DNA from: Brevibacterium sp.
GTDB lineage: Bacteria; Actinomycetota; Actinomycetes; Actinomycetales; Brevibacteriaceae
DNA: 64,000 nucleotides
Assembly (NCBI RefSeq): GCF_031179145.1
Contig: NZ_JAPSIB010000008.1
Span: 3,287-67,286 of the forward strand
Direction: 5' to 3'
Positions 40,101-48,976 of the stretch are shown in pieces (within the stretch, counting starts at the first letter, position 1; every line of letters begins with the position of its first letter). Position numbers and translations under genes: made by a program. The notes beneath the pieces were generated by a model. The model saw only the letters and a list, made by a program, of their open reading frames with translations, made no database searches and was not told the origin of the DNA.

Positions 40101-41348
40101 ATGTCGAAAAGCGGACAACGACTGACTGCACGCGCGGTCAAAGGCATCAGTATGGCGAAGAAGGGCTGGGTCGTCGGCTCGTCCTTGGTGACGTCTCGTC
40201 TGACCGAAGCACGGCTTCCCTCCGACCTGAAGCCACGAGGCGACGACGCGTTCACCGCGGCCGTCTATTTCTCCTCGGATATGACTTCGGTCTACCAACT
40301 CGAGCAGTGGCTCTGGCCCCTCGAGCAGCTGGCGGGCCAGCTGGGGGAAGCCTCGCTCGCCATCTTCGTCCGGGATCCGCAGGTGGCGCTCCACATCCAA
40401 GCTCGCACTGATCTGCCGGTGCGGTTTTCTCGGCTGAGCCATGGCCTCGACACCTTCATGGAGTCGAAGCGACTGCGGCTGATCTTCTACGTCAACCAGG
40501 CAAAAGGCAACTTCCAGAGCCTGCGATTCCCACGGCCCGCCCACGTCCACCTCAGCCACGGGGAGAGCGAGAAGATCTCGATGATCTCCAACCAGCTCAA
40601 GGCATACGACTACGTTTTCACCGCTGGTCACGCCGCCCGGGTGAGGATCACCGACACCCTCATCGGTATGACCGAGGACAGGATGATCGACGTCGGGCGC
40701 CCCCAGCTCGATCGCCCTCGCCAGATCCCGCAGCTATGGCAGAGCTTCGACGGGCAGGCCCCGAGCGGGCCCGTCGTCTTCTACGCACCGACATGGGAAG
40801 GCGATTCCGCCGCGATGGCGTACGGGACACTGGCGCACAACGGGGAGACGATGTTGAGGTCACTCCTCGACGCCGGGTACCGGGTGATCTTCCGTCCGCA
40901 CCCACGCACCGGAGTCGTCGACAAACAGTTCGCCGTGGCACTCGAGGGAGTCCGACGGCTCGTCACGGCTCATCCCCGCGGCTTCCTCGACACCAGCCCG
41001 GACGTGTCCTGGCAGTTCGACGTCGCCGAGGTGGCGCTGGCGGAGATGTCCTCTGTGGCCTTCGACTGGTTGTCCACGCGCAAACCCCTGGTCATGGTTT
41101 CCCCGCGCAATCCCCACGCCGAGGTGCTGCCCGGGGGGCTCTTCGACCGCTGCCCGACCATCGAATCCGCATCCGGCCGTGATGTCGCCGGTCTGATCAA
41201 AACCACAGTCGCAGGCTTCGACGGTGAGGCGATCGCGGAGGACTACCTCGGCGACACATCCTCGGGGTGTCAGATCCGACGATTCATCGACGCGAGTGCC
41301 CAGGTCATCGCACAGCGCAGCGCGGCGCTCGGGCACGCGGTGGAATGA
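40101..41348 (+). CDS. Short CDP-glycerol glycerophosphotransferase-like protein
   Basis: A 415-residue GT-B protein related to the TagF/TarF catalytic domain: VHLSHGESEKISMISNQLKAYDYVFTAGHAA, DVGRPQLD, VVFYAPTWEGD, FRPHPRTG and LAEMSSVAFDWLSTRKPLV (where classical enzymes have DYSS). It has no glycosyltransferase-2 domain. The closest relative in the window is the gene at 54838-56118 at the other end of the island. Presumably transfers a polyol phosphate in wall teichoic acid synthesis (inference). The start at ATG 40101 is chosen to match that paralogue; no clear ribosome site. Confidence 0.78.
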   Translation: MSKSGQRLTARAVKGISMAKKGWVVGSSLVTSRLTEARLPSDLKPRGDDAFTAAVYFSSDMTSVYQLEQWLWPLEQLAGQLGEASLAIFVRDPQVALHIQARTDLPVRFSRLSHGLDTFMESKRLRLIFYVNQAKGNFQSLRFPRPAHVHLSHGESEKISMISNQLKAYDYVFTAGHAARVRITDTLIGMTEDRMIDVGRPQLDRPRQIPQLWQSFDGQAPSGPVVFYAPTWEGDSAAMAYGTLAHNGETMLRSLLDAGYRVIFRPHPRTGVVDKQFAVALEGVRRLVTAHPRGFLDTSPDVSWQFDVAEVALAEMSSVAFDWLSTRKPLVMVSPRNPHAEVLPGGLFDRCPTIESASGRDVAGLIKTTVAGFDGEAIAEDYLGDTSSGCQIRRFIDASAQVIAQRSAALGHAVE

Positions 41349-41396
41349 ACCTCCGCGGCAGGTGGCTGCGCAACCGAGGGGAACCTTTCAGAATGG

Positions 41397-41402
41397 TAAA
41401 CT
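41397..41402 (+). promoter_or_regulatory. TAAACT -10-like element upstream of tagD
   Basis: GGTAAACT lies ~70 bp before tagD. The hexamer is flanked by a short inverted repeat TTCAGA/TCTGAA (41386-41391, 41405-41410). No good -35. Confidence 0.4.
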
Positions 41403-41470
41403 GAGTCTGAATTTCCAGTACGTTCGCGGCCCCGATCACCGGGGCTTGATTTATTTGGATGGTTGCACTG

Positions 41471-41860
41471 ATGCGTCGAGTCATCACCTACGGCACTTTC
41501 GACCTGCTTCACTACGGGCATATCCGTCTGCTGCAGCGCTGCAAGGAACAGGGCGACTACCTGGTCGTGGCGCTTTCGAGCGACGAGTTCAACGCGGGCA
41601 AGGGCAAGAAGTCGTACTTCTCCTACGAAGAGCGCAAGCGCATGCTCGAGGCCATCCGCTACGTCGACCTCGTCATCCCGGAGGACAACTGGGAGCAGAA
41701 GACGACCGACGTCGAGAAGTACCACATCGACGCCTTCGTCATGGGCGACGACTGGGAAGGCAAGTTCGACTTCCTCCAGGACAAGTGCGAAGTCATCTAC
41801 CTGCCTCGCACCCCTGAGATCTCCACCACTAGAATCAAGAGCGAGCTCGCCGGTTCCTGA
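41471..41860 (+). CDS. tagD: Glycerol-3-phosphate cytidylyltransferase TagD
   Basis: A 129-residue enzyme, the same length as B. subtilis TagD. It makes CDP-glycerol from CTP and glycerol 3-phosphate. Motifs: YGTFDLLHYGHIRLL (HxGH), ALSSDEFNAGKGKKS, EERKRMLEAIRYVD, and the closing RTPEISTTRIK. The ATG at 41471 fits the family; an upstream ATG at 41459 would add four residues. It supplies donor for the TagF-like proteins nearby. Confidence 0.95.
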   Translation: MRRVITYGTFDLLHYGHIRLLQRCKEQGDYLVVALSSDEFNAGKGKKSYFSYEERKRMLEAIRYVDLVIPEDNWEQKTTDVEKYHIDAFVMGDDWEGKFDFLQDKCEVIYLPRTPEISTTRIKSELAGS

Positions 41861-41895
41861 CCGGGTCTTTCACTTCTCCCCTCGAGACGGAACAC

Positions 41896-43305
41896 ATGAA
41901 GAATAATGAACCATCCCCTCGCGTCAGCGTTGTTGCCCCCGTCTACAACGCGGCACCGTTTCTCGACGCCTTTGTCAAGAGCTTTCTGACGCAGACGCTG
42001 CCCTCTGGAACGATCGAGCTCATCGCTGTCGACGACGGTTCGCTTGACTCGAGCGGTGAGATCCTTGACGAATACGCGCGACAGCACGAGAACATCCACG
42101 TCATCCACCAGGAGAACGCGGGCTGGCCCGGCAAACCGCGCAACGTGGGGCTGGCAGCTGCCCGGGGAACGTACGTGTTCTTCGCCGATCCCGATGACGA
42201 GTTCGGCGGACCCGAAGCGCTCGAGCGCCTGGCCGATTTCGCCGACGAGCACGACAGTGATGTCGTCATCCCGAAGATGGTGCCCAAGGGCAACCGGCTC
42301 TACGCGCAGTGGCGGTACAAGACCACCCAGATCGACGCGGATCTCGTCACGGCATTCACGACCCTGACCCCGCAGAAGCTCTTCCGTCGTGAGTTCCTCG
42401 CTGAGAACGGCATCAGGTTCCCGGAAGAGAAGGTCAGGCTCGAAGACGGCCAGTTCCTGTCAGAGGCATATCTCAAGGCGCGGCGCGTCTCGATCCTCAC
42501 GGGTTACAACTTCTACTTCATCATCGACCACCCGCAGCAGGACCATCTCAGCCGGAAGGTCCCGGACCCGAGTAACTACATCGGCTCCGTCGCGGTGATG
42601 AGTGAGAATGTGGAGAAGCTGTGCGCTGACGCCGACACCGGCGACCGCATCATCAACGAGATCTACTTTCGCAAAGTACTCTCAAACTTCACGAACTCGC
42701 GACTGGCCAATCACCCCCTCGAACGCCGGCTGAGGTGGCTGGAGAATCAGCAGAAGTTCGTCGAGCGCTTCATCACCGACGACCGCTATTCCAAGATGAC
42801 CGATGTGGCGCAGAGGCGCACCGATCTTGTTCGCGCAGGAGATCCTGGCGCAATCCTCGCCTACGCGAAAGAGGGACAAGTGGATTTCCAGTTCGAGGAA
42901 GCAACAAGCGTCGGTGGGGTTCTCACCCTCTATGGAACATTGACTGGCTGGCCCGACGGTGACGATCTGCCTCAGCTTGTCATCGTCGAACGAGACGTCC
43001 CGACCGAGTCCACCCGGGTTCACTTTGTCGCCACTGCACAAGGCGTCAAGGTCGATATTCCCAAGACAGCGCTGCGGGCCAAGGCGAGTACGCGCTACTA
43101 CGACTTCTTCGTCCGGCCGGGAGAGGGTCAACAGGACCGTCGCGTCAAAGGACCGAAGAAGCAGTTCCGCCAGATCTTCACAGACGATCGGCAAGTGGAG
43201 ATCTATACCACCAAGAGGGGGAATCTCAGCGCTGCCGTGACGAAGGGGCTGAGCGCCGCAGATCGGATGAAACGCCGGGTGAAGCGAGTCCTCAAGCTCA
43301 ATTAG
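41896..43305 (+). CDS. Glycosyltransferase family 2, TarS/TarQ-like architecture
   Basis: A 469-residue protein. GT-A domain at residues 8-~250: RVSVVAPVYNAAPFLDAFV, LIAVDDGSLDSSGEIL, GKPRNVGLAAARGTYVFFADPDDEF (DPDD metal motif), and RLEDGQFLSEAYLKA. The C-terminal ~140 residues form a beta-rich extension (FQFEEATSVGGVLTLYGTLTGW) as found in teichoic-acid glycosyltransferases, where it mediates oligomerisation. Probably adds sugar to teichoic acid. It follows tagD by 35 bp, so is likely cotranscribed. Confidence 0.82.
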   Translation: MKNNEPSPRVSVVAPVYNAAPFLDAFVKSFLTQTLPSGTIELIAVDDGSLDSSGEILDEYARQHENIHVIHQENAGWPGKPRNVGLAAARGTYVFFADPDDEFGGPEALERLADFADEHDSDVVIPKMVPKGNRLYAQWRYKTTQIDADLVTAFTTLTPQKLFRREFLAENGIRFPEEKVRLEDGQFLSEAYLKARRVSILTGYNFYFIIDHPQQDHLSRKVPDPSNYIGSVAVMSENVEKLCADADTGDRIINEIYFRKVLSNFTNSRLANHPLERRLRWLENQQKFVERFITDDRYSKMTDVAQRRTDLVRAGDPGAILAYAKEGQVDFQFEEATSVGGVLTLYGTLTGWPDGDDLPQLVIVERDVPTESTRVHFVATAQGVKVDIPKTALRAKASTRYYDFFVRPGEGQQDRRVKGPKKQFRQIFTDDRQVEIYTTKRGNLSAAVTKGLSAADRMKRRVKRVLKLN

Positions 43306-43387
43306 ACGGTTGCGCCGGTTCCCAGCCGTGCACCGCTGCGCGGATCCGACGGAATCCGGATCGTTCGGCGCGAATATGAACTGAGGG

Positions 43388-43393
43388 TAAACT
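43388..43393 (+). promoter_or_regulatory. TAAACT -10-like element upstream of the CDP-alcohol phosphatidyltransferase
   Basis: GGGTAAACT lies ~36 bp before the ATG at 43429, which has its own AGAGGAGAA ribosome site. The same octamer GGTAAACT occurs before tagD. Confidence 0.4.
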
Positions 43394-43428
43394 TGGGCGG
43401 GCCTGTGTCCTAGAGGAGAAGCCAGCAG

Positions 43429-44271
43429 ATGGGGGAGAGCGTGCAGCCGGATCGAACGCCGAAACACCCGACCCTCTCCGAACTTCGTGCCAAGGCACAG
43501 CCGATCGAAGTCCGCAGTCGGAAGAACGCCGAGCATTGGACTGCTCAGCTGTACCTGCGGCACATCTCCATCTACTTCACCATGCTTCTGGTGCGGACAC
43601 GGATCAGCGCCAATGGTGTGACCGGTCTGATGATCCTCGCCGGATGGTGCATCGCTGCCTCCCTCCTGATCCCCGGGATCTGGGGTGCGGTGCTGGCAGT
43701 GTTCTTCTCCCAGGTTCAGATGTACATCGACTGCTGTGATGGAGAGGTTGCCCGGTGGCGCGGCACCAGCGGCGCCAAAGGCGTGTTCCTCGACAAGGTC
43801 GGCCACTACACCACTGAATCCCTGGTCGCCGTCGCGCTCGGCGCCCGCGCGGTCGGCGAATGGTCGAATCTGCAGAGCGACCCTGCTGGCACTTACCCTT
43901 ATCTCCTGGCCGGCACGGTCCTGGCGTCATTGGTTCTGCTCAACAAGGCGCTCAACGACATGGTTCACGTCTCCCGCGCTTTCAACGGCCTGGACAAGCT
44001 CGCCGATTCGAAGGAAGCGACGGCTCTGGTCCCTGGCACCGTGGCGAAGCTCAAACGCATGGCGCGCTTCGTGCCGTTTCATCGGATCTACCATTCGGTG
44101 GAACTGTCGATCCTGGCGTTGGTGGCGAGCATCGTCACCGCGATCGCCGTGCCCATGGGCTCTGATCCGCTGACCGGCGAACGGTGGCTGGTCCTTCTCC
44201 TTGCCCCTTTGTGCCTCCTATCCGTCATCGGTCATTTCCTGTCGATCATGGCTTCGAGGAGGCTGTCATGA
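43429..44271 (+). CDS. CDP-alcohol phosphatidyltransferase family membrane protein, motif variant
   Basis: A 280-residue integral membrane enzyme. The signature runs from Asp101: D-C-C-D-G-E-V-A-R, eight residues, Gly118, Asp122 and then His126 (GVFLDKVGHY) where the classical motif ends in Asp. Helices include VTGLMILAGWCIAASLLIPGIW and LLLAPLCLLSVIGHFLSIMA. The family moves a phospho-alcohol from a CDP-alcohol to an acceptor. Within the island, it may attach the first polyol phosphate or build a phosphodiester polymer. Coupled by ATGA to the next GT2. Confidence 0.85.
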   Translation: MGESVQPDRTPKHPTLSELRAKAQPIEVRSRKNAEHWTAQLYLRHISIYFTMLLVRTRISANGVTGLMILAGWCIAASLLIPGIWGAVLAVFFSQVQMYIDCCDGEVARWRGTSGAKGVFLDKVGHYTTESLVAVALGARAVGEWSNLQSDPAGTYPYLLAGTVLASLVLLNKALNDMVHVSRAFNGLDKLADSKEATALVPGTVAKLKRMARFVPFHRIYHSVELSILALVASIVTAIAVPMGSDPLTGERWLVLLLAPLCLLSVIGHFLSIMASRRLS

Positions 44272-45191
44272 ACGCTGCCAATGAGTATCGAGCCGGTCAG
44301 GTCGAGAGACACACGAAGTACACCTTCGGTGTTGTCATCCTCACCCAGGGCAAACGGATGGACGATCTCAATCGGGGTGTCCGCTCGCTGCTGGAACAGA
44401 AGGGTGTTGACCTCGATGTCGTGTGCGTCGGCAACGGCTGGGAGCCGCAAGGGCTTCCCGACTCGGTCAAGACGCTTGCGCTGCCGGAGAATCTGGGAAT
44501 CCCGGCGGGGCGGAACGCGGGAGTGCCGCACGTCGAGGGCGAGTTCCTCTTCTTCCTCGACGACGACGCATGGCTGCCCGACGACACGACGCTGATGAAG
44601 ATGGCGCACCTGATGCGGACCAAACCGAGCATCGGCATGGTCCAGCCGCGCGTCGAAGACCCGGATGGTCCACCGGCACCTCGACGGTGGATCCCCCGGT
44701 TGAAGAAGGGCTCGGCGAAGCACTCCTCGAACGTGTTCTCCGTCTGGGAGGGCGCCGTGTGCCTGCAGCGCCGAGCCTATGACAAGTCAGGTGGCTGGCC
44801 TGCCCCATTCTGGTACGCGCATGAGGGCATCGAGCTCGCGTGGAGAGTCTGGGACGCCGGATACGAAGTCTGGTACAGCGGCGATCTTGCCGTTGCCCAC
44901 CCCGTCATCGATCAGCGTCGGCACGAAGAGTACTTCTATATGAACGCGCGGAACCGAGTATGGCTCGCCCGACGGAACCTTCCTGCGCCGTTCAACCTCG
45001 CCTATGTCGGAAGCTGGACTCTGATGCAGATGGTGGCGTGGTCGAACAAACCCGAACAGCTCAAGCCGTGGTTCGAGGGCTGGCGTGCCGGCTGGCGTGA
45101 CAACCCCTGGAGCGAGGATGAGATCCCTCACAAGATCTCAGGGCGAGGAGTCCTGCGGATGACTCGTCACGGTAGACCCCCGGTGGTGTGA
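44268..45191 (+). CDS. Glycosyltransferase family 2 (rhamnosyltransferase-like)
   Basis: A 307-residue GT-A protein: FGVVILTQGKRMDDLNRGV, LGIPAGRNAGV, FLFFLDDDAWLPDDT (DDD), then EGAVCLQRRAYDKSGGWPAPFWYAHEGIELAWRVWDAGYEV (ED-like acceptor/base region). It is coupled to the phosphatidyltransferase, so it may act on that enzyme's product. Soluble, no membrane helix. Confidence 0.82.
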   Translation: MNAANEYRAGQVERHTKYTFGVVILTQGKRMDDLNRGVRSLLEQKGVDLDVVCVGNGWEPQGLPDSVKTLALPENLGIPAGRNAGVPHVEGEFLFFLDDDAWLPDDTTLMKMAHLMRTKPSIGMVQPRVEDPDGPPAPRRWIPRLKKGSAKHSSNVFSVWEGAVCLQRRAYDKSGGWPAPFWYAHEGIELAWRVWDAGYEVWYSGDLAVAHPVIDQRRHEEYFYMNARNRVWLARRNLPAPFNLAYVGSWTLMQMVAWSNKPEQLKPWFEGWRAGWRDNPWSEDEIPHKISGRGVLRMTRHGRPPVV

Positions 45192-45267
45192 CGTCACAGT
45201 CTCACTGCAATATGGCAATGATGCACGTAGTGAAGAATTCCGGCGACAGAAAGCACAGAGTCGATCA

Positions 45268-48200
45268 ATGGTGATGAATGAACTGGTCCGCACTGCAGCC
45301 AGGGTGACCAGAAGTGCTGCCGATGGACTGCCGGCGCCGGCCCGCCGCCGCGTTCATCGCGCTTTGAAGTCGAATCTGCTCAAACAGGTTGTCCATGTGG
45401 CGACCGGGTCTCAACGTCGTGAGGTCGGGCCTCTCGTGACCATTGTCGTTCCCGTCTACAACGTTGCGCAGTATCTGCCGGAGTTCTTGGACTCAGTGGT
45501 CGGCCAGACCTACAAGAACCTTGAGATCCTTGTCGTCGACGATGGTTCTCCCGACGAGTCTGCTGCGATTGCCAGGCGCTGGGGTCGATGGGACCGGAGG
45601 ATCAAAGTCATCACCAAACCCAATGGGGGGCTTGGTGACGCCCGGAATGCCGGCTTGAAGGCAGCGCGCGGCAAGTACATCACCTTCACTGATTCGGACG
45701 ACATATTGCCGCCCAACGGCATTCGGTCCATGGTGGAGACGATCGAGGCCTCGGGGTCGGATTTCGTCGTGGGCACCATGGTGCGGATGCGCGGCGGGAA
45801 GAAGTGGCTGCCCCAGTGGACTCGGCGAGCTCACGGCGCGAACCGCATCGGGATCACTGTCGACCAGTTCCCAGAGATCCTGCTCGATGTGTTCGCCTGC
45901 AACAAGATCTGGAATACGGAATTCTTCAGGGAGCATGTCCATGGCTTCCCCGTGGGTGTTGCTTACGAAGACCAGGAACCATCGGTCAAGTCCTATCTCA
46001 GCGCCACTAAGTTCGACATCATCAAAGACCATGTCTACTACTGGCGCATTCGCGATGACGGTTCCTCAATCACACAGCAGAAGGCGAAACTGACCGATCT
46101 GAGAGACCGGATCAGGGTGTCGCTGGCCGTTGGTGAGCACATGGTGGAGACCCCGCTGGAAGCGGTGCGACGCGGTTGGTACCGGAAGATCTTCGGCGTC
46201 GACCTCATTCAGTACGTCGAGCAGGTGCCACGAACCGGTGAAGAGTACTTCGAAGAGCTATGCGATGGTTATGAAGCCATCATCAGCCTCTGTGAGGACG
46301 ACTTCTGGCGCGACGTGGCGACGTATCCCAGCGTGGCAGCATGGTACGTCCTCAATCGTGACTACGAGTCGCTGATGGAAGTCATCGCCGGCCACGTCGA
46401 GAGGGGACGAGGCTATCGGCTCCACCGGGACGAAGGGGTGCTCTCCGCCTGGCCACTCTATGTCGATGGACTCCGGGCGCAACCCAACGACAAGGTGTTC
46501 GAAACCCGTGACGAGTACCTCGACATCGTCTCGAAAGTCACCCAAGTCGAATGGCTTGACGACTCCAGGGTCAGAATCGGCGGGCACGCCTTCGTCCGCA
46601 GTGCGTTCTCTCCCGACGAGAACGTGAACCTCTCCTTATCAGCGGTCAACACGCTGACAGGGGAACGACTCGAGATGCCGACCAGACTGGTCCACGATCC
46701 GGCCATCAACGAATTCGCAGGCACGGAAGCCAGGGATTGCTCGACTTCCGGCTTCGAAGCAGTCGTCGACACGTCGCAGCTGAGCTTCACCACCGCATCG
46801 GACAGCACGGTCGAGGGGGAGGAGTTCTGGAAGCTCGTCGTCTCGGTGCAGTTCGAGCAGATCCGGAAAGAGGACATCCTCCGTGAAATTGCTGATGACG
46901 CGGGTGCGGCTCAATTGGGTCATTCCGGTGTCCAGGAAGGCGAGCAGGTATTCGCCCTCACGCACAGTCAGCAGGAAGGACTGAGATTCCGCCTTTCACG
47001 GCCGAAGACCGTCGCCCGGGCAATCGTCCTCCAGGGCAGGACTCTGGACATCTCGGTGAAGTCGCTTCTCGGCGAAGAGGTGTCGACTCTGATCCTTCGC
47101 TCGAAACCTGGGAAGACTTCGATAGTCACAGCGCCGATCCGCACGGATGCAGATGGATACACCCACTTCCGTGTCGACGTTCCGCCGCGAGACCCGAAGC
47201 TGGAGGGCACTCGCCGCAGCAAATGGATTGCGGGCGTCACCATGGCCGACGGCAGCAGGCGCCTCATCCACTTCGGTTCCGGTTCAGCATCCGAGGCCGG
47301 ACTGCGTAAAGGCGACGCCTCCCTGACCGCTGACTTCGACGCTCGAGGGTATCTTCGGCTCGACGAATGGCCGAACCGCTTCACCACAGAATCCATCACG
47401 GTCAACGGTGACGCCCTGGTGGCGCAGGGCTGCTTCCTCGTTGAGCACAGCGATCACCGGCCGGTGCTCACCCTCGTCGGCGAGTCGTTGAATTGCGAAC
47501 CATCCGAATTCGACTGGGACCGGGCCACCGGCAGCTATTCGGTTCGCTTCCCTCTGTCACGTACGGACTGGTACGGAAACGAGGTCGCTCTTCCTCTCGG
47601 TGCCTATGCCTTGATGGGTCAGGTTCGAAATACTGAGGATTCCTCCTGCAGCAGACTCCAGTATGCGTTCATCCCCCTGGGTTCATCCCTGACGATGCCC
47701 TGGGAAGGGACGACCGGGCTCTCTCGCATCAGAATCACCCGGACCAGGAAGGCATTCAGGCCGTGGATCAAGGTGATGCCTCTTCTCGGAGAAGATGAGC
47801 GTGGCCATTACAATCGACGGGCAGTGATCGGTGAGGCCGACGCGTCGAGAGGCGGGCTGAGCGATTCGATTCTCTTCGAGAGCTACCACGGCAAGCAGAT
47901 CTCGGACAGCTGCCGAGCCCTCTACGACTGGGTCCGTGAGCATCGTCCGGACCTGAAATGCCTGTGGTCGGTGAATTCGCATGCTGTGTCGGTGCCTCCG
48001 GGGGCGGAAGCCGTCCTGCACGGTTCGCGGGCATGGTTCCGTGCCGCAGCCACCAGCAGATATCTCGTCAACAACGCCAACTTTCCCGGCTACTTCCGGA
48101 TCAGGGGCGGTCAGCGGTACCTGCAGACCTGGCATGGCACTCCGATGAAGAAGATCGCCGAGGACATGCCACCGGGGAATCTGTCCCTCGGCTACCGTCT

Positions 48201-48951
48201 GCTCATGCGAAGAGAGGCGAAGGCGTGGGACACATTGCTGGCGCAGAACGATTTCGCCGCCGATGTGCTGCCCAAGGCGTTCTGGTTCCATGGCACCACG
48301 CTCAATGTCGGTTATCCGCGCAACGACGTCCTCGTCGGCGAGCGGGAAGAACTAACGCGTTCGCTGACGAGGCAGAGGTTGGGAATCGCCGACGACAGTT
48401 TCGTCGTCATGTACGCGCCGACCTTCCGCGACAACGTCAAGACGACAGGCGGCGGCTATGCGTTCTCCACAGAGCTCGACGTGGAACAGCTGCTGCTTGG
48501 CCTGCCGAGCGATTCGAGAGTGCTTGTCCGCGGGCACGCGAACACGACAGGTTCTGCGAATCTGTCCGACAGCGACCGGGTCATCGATGTCAGTTCTTAC
48601 GGGGAGATCAGCGAGCTCTTCGCCGCCAGCGACACGTTGATCACCGACTACTCGTCGATGATGTTCGACTACGCCGTGACTCGGAAGCCGATGTTCTTCT
48701 TCGTCCCCGACTTGGAAGAGTACGAGAGTTCAACACGAGGCTTCTATCTGGATTTCAGAGAGATATGCCCGGGCCCGAATCACAAGGACACCAGATCCTT
48801 GGTCGTCGACCTCCAGCATGCGCGAGTCAACCCGGGCACATTCATCGACTCCCGATACTTGGACTTCGTCGACCGTTTCGCTCCGAACGATGACGGACAT
48901 GCCACCCAACGTTTGGTCGAGAACCTCCAGTCGCGTGGATGGTTCGCGTGA
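45268..48951 (+). CDS. Large bifunctional GT2 - TagF glycerophosphotransferase
   Basis: A 1227-residue protein with an N-terminal GT2 domain (~55-340: VTIVVPVYNVAQYLPEFL, LVVDDGSPDESAAIA, FTDSDDILPP), a long beta-rich middle (~430-850), and a C-terminal CDP-glycerol:poly(glycerophosphate) glycerophosphotransferase domain (~860-1220: QTWHGTPMKKIAED, GYPRNDVLVGE, VMYAPTFRDN, RGHANT, LITDYSSMMFDYA). The His in QTWHGTP and the DYSS site fit catalysis. It would both glycosylate and extend teichoic acid at the inner membrane face. A sister protein of the same order is at 50800-53664. Confidence 0.9.
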   Translation: MVMNELVRTAARVTRSAADGLPAPARRRVHRALKSNLLKQVVHVATGSQRREVGPLVTIVVPVYNVAQYLPEFLDSVVGQTYKNLEILVVDDGSPDESAAIARRWGRWDRRIKVITKPNGGLGDARNAGLKAARGKYITFTDSDDILPPNGIRSMVETIEASGSDFVVGTMVRMRGGKKWLPQWTRRAHGANRIGITVDQFPEILLDVFACNKIWNTEFFREHVHGFPVGVAYEDQEPSVKSYLSATKFDIIKDHVYYWRIRDDGSSITQQKAKLTDLRDRIRVSLAVGEHMVETPLEAVRRGWYRKIFGVDLIQYVEQVPRTGEEYFEELCDGYEAIISLCEDDFWRDVATYPSVAAWYVLNRDYESLMEVIAGHVERGRGYRLHRDEGVLSAWPLYVDGLRAQPNDKVFETRDEYLDIVSKVTQVEWLDDSRVRIGGHAFVRSAFSPDENVNLSLSAVNTLTGERLEMPTRLVHDPAINEFAGTEARDCSTSGFEAVVDTSQLSFTTASDSTVEGEEFWKLVVSVQFEQIRKEDILREIADDAGAAQLGHSGVQEGEQVFALTHSQQEGLRFRLSRPKTVARAIVLQGRTLDISVKSLLGEEVSTLILRSKPGKTSIVTAPIRTDADGYTHFRVDVPPRDPKLEGTRRSKWIAGVTMADGSRRLIHFGSGSASEAGLRKGDASLTADFDARGYLRLDEWPNRFTTESITVNGDALVAQGCFLVEHSDHRPVLTLVGESLNCEPSEFDWDRATGSYSVRFPLSRTDWYGNEVALPLGAYALMGQVRNTEDSSCSRLQYAFIPLGSSLTMPWEGTTGLSRIRITRTRKAFRPWIKVMPLLGEDERGHYNRRAVIGEADASRGGLSDSILFESYHGKQISDSCRALYDWVREHRPDLKCLWSVNSHAVSVPPGAEAVLHGSRAWFRAAATSRYLVNNANFPGYFRIRGGQRYLQTWHGTPMKKIAEDMPPGNLSLGYRLLMRREAKAWDTLLAQNDFAADVLPKAFWFHGTTLNVGYPRNDVLVGEREELTRSLTRQRLGIADDSFVVMYAPTFRDNVKTTGGGYAFSTELDVEQLLLGLPSDSRVLVRGHANTTGSANLSDSDRVIDVSSYGEISELFAASDTLITDYSSMMFDYAVTRKPMFFFVPDLEEYESSTRGFYLDFREICPGPNHKDTRSLVVDLQHARVNPGTFIDSRYLDFVDRFAPNDDGHATQRLVENLQSRGWFA

Positions 48952-48976
48952 CTTCGGCCTGGCATCCGGGAGGGAG

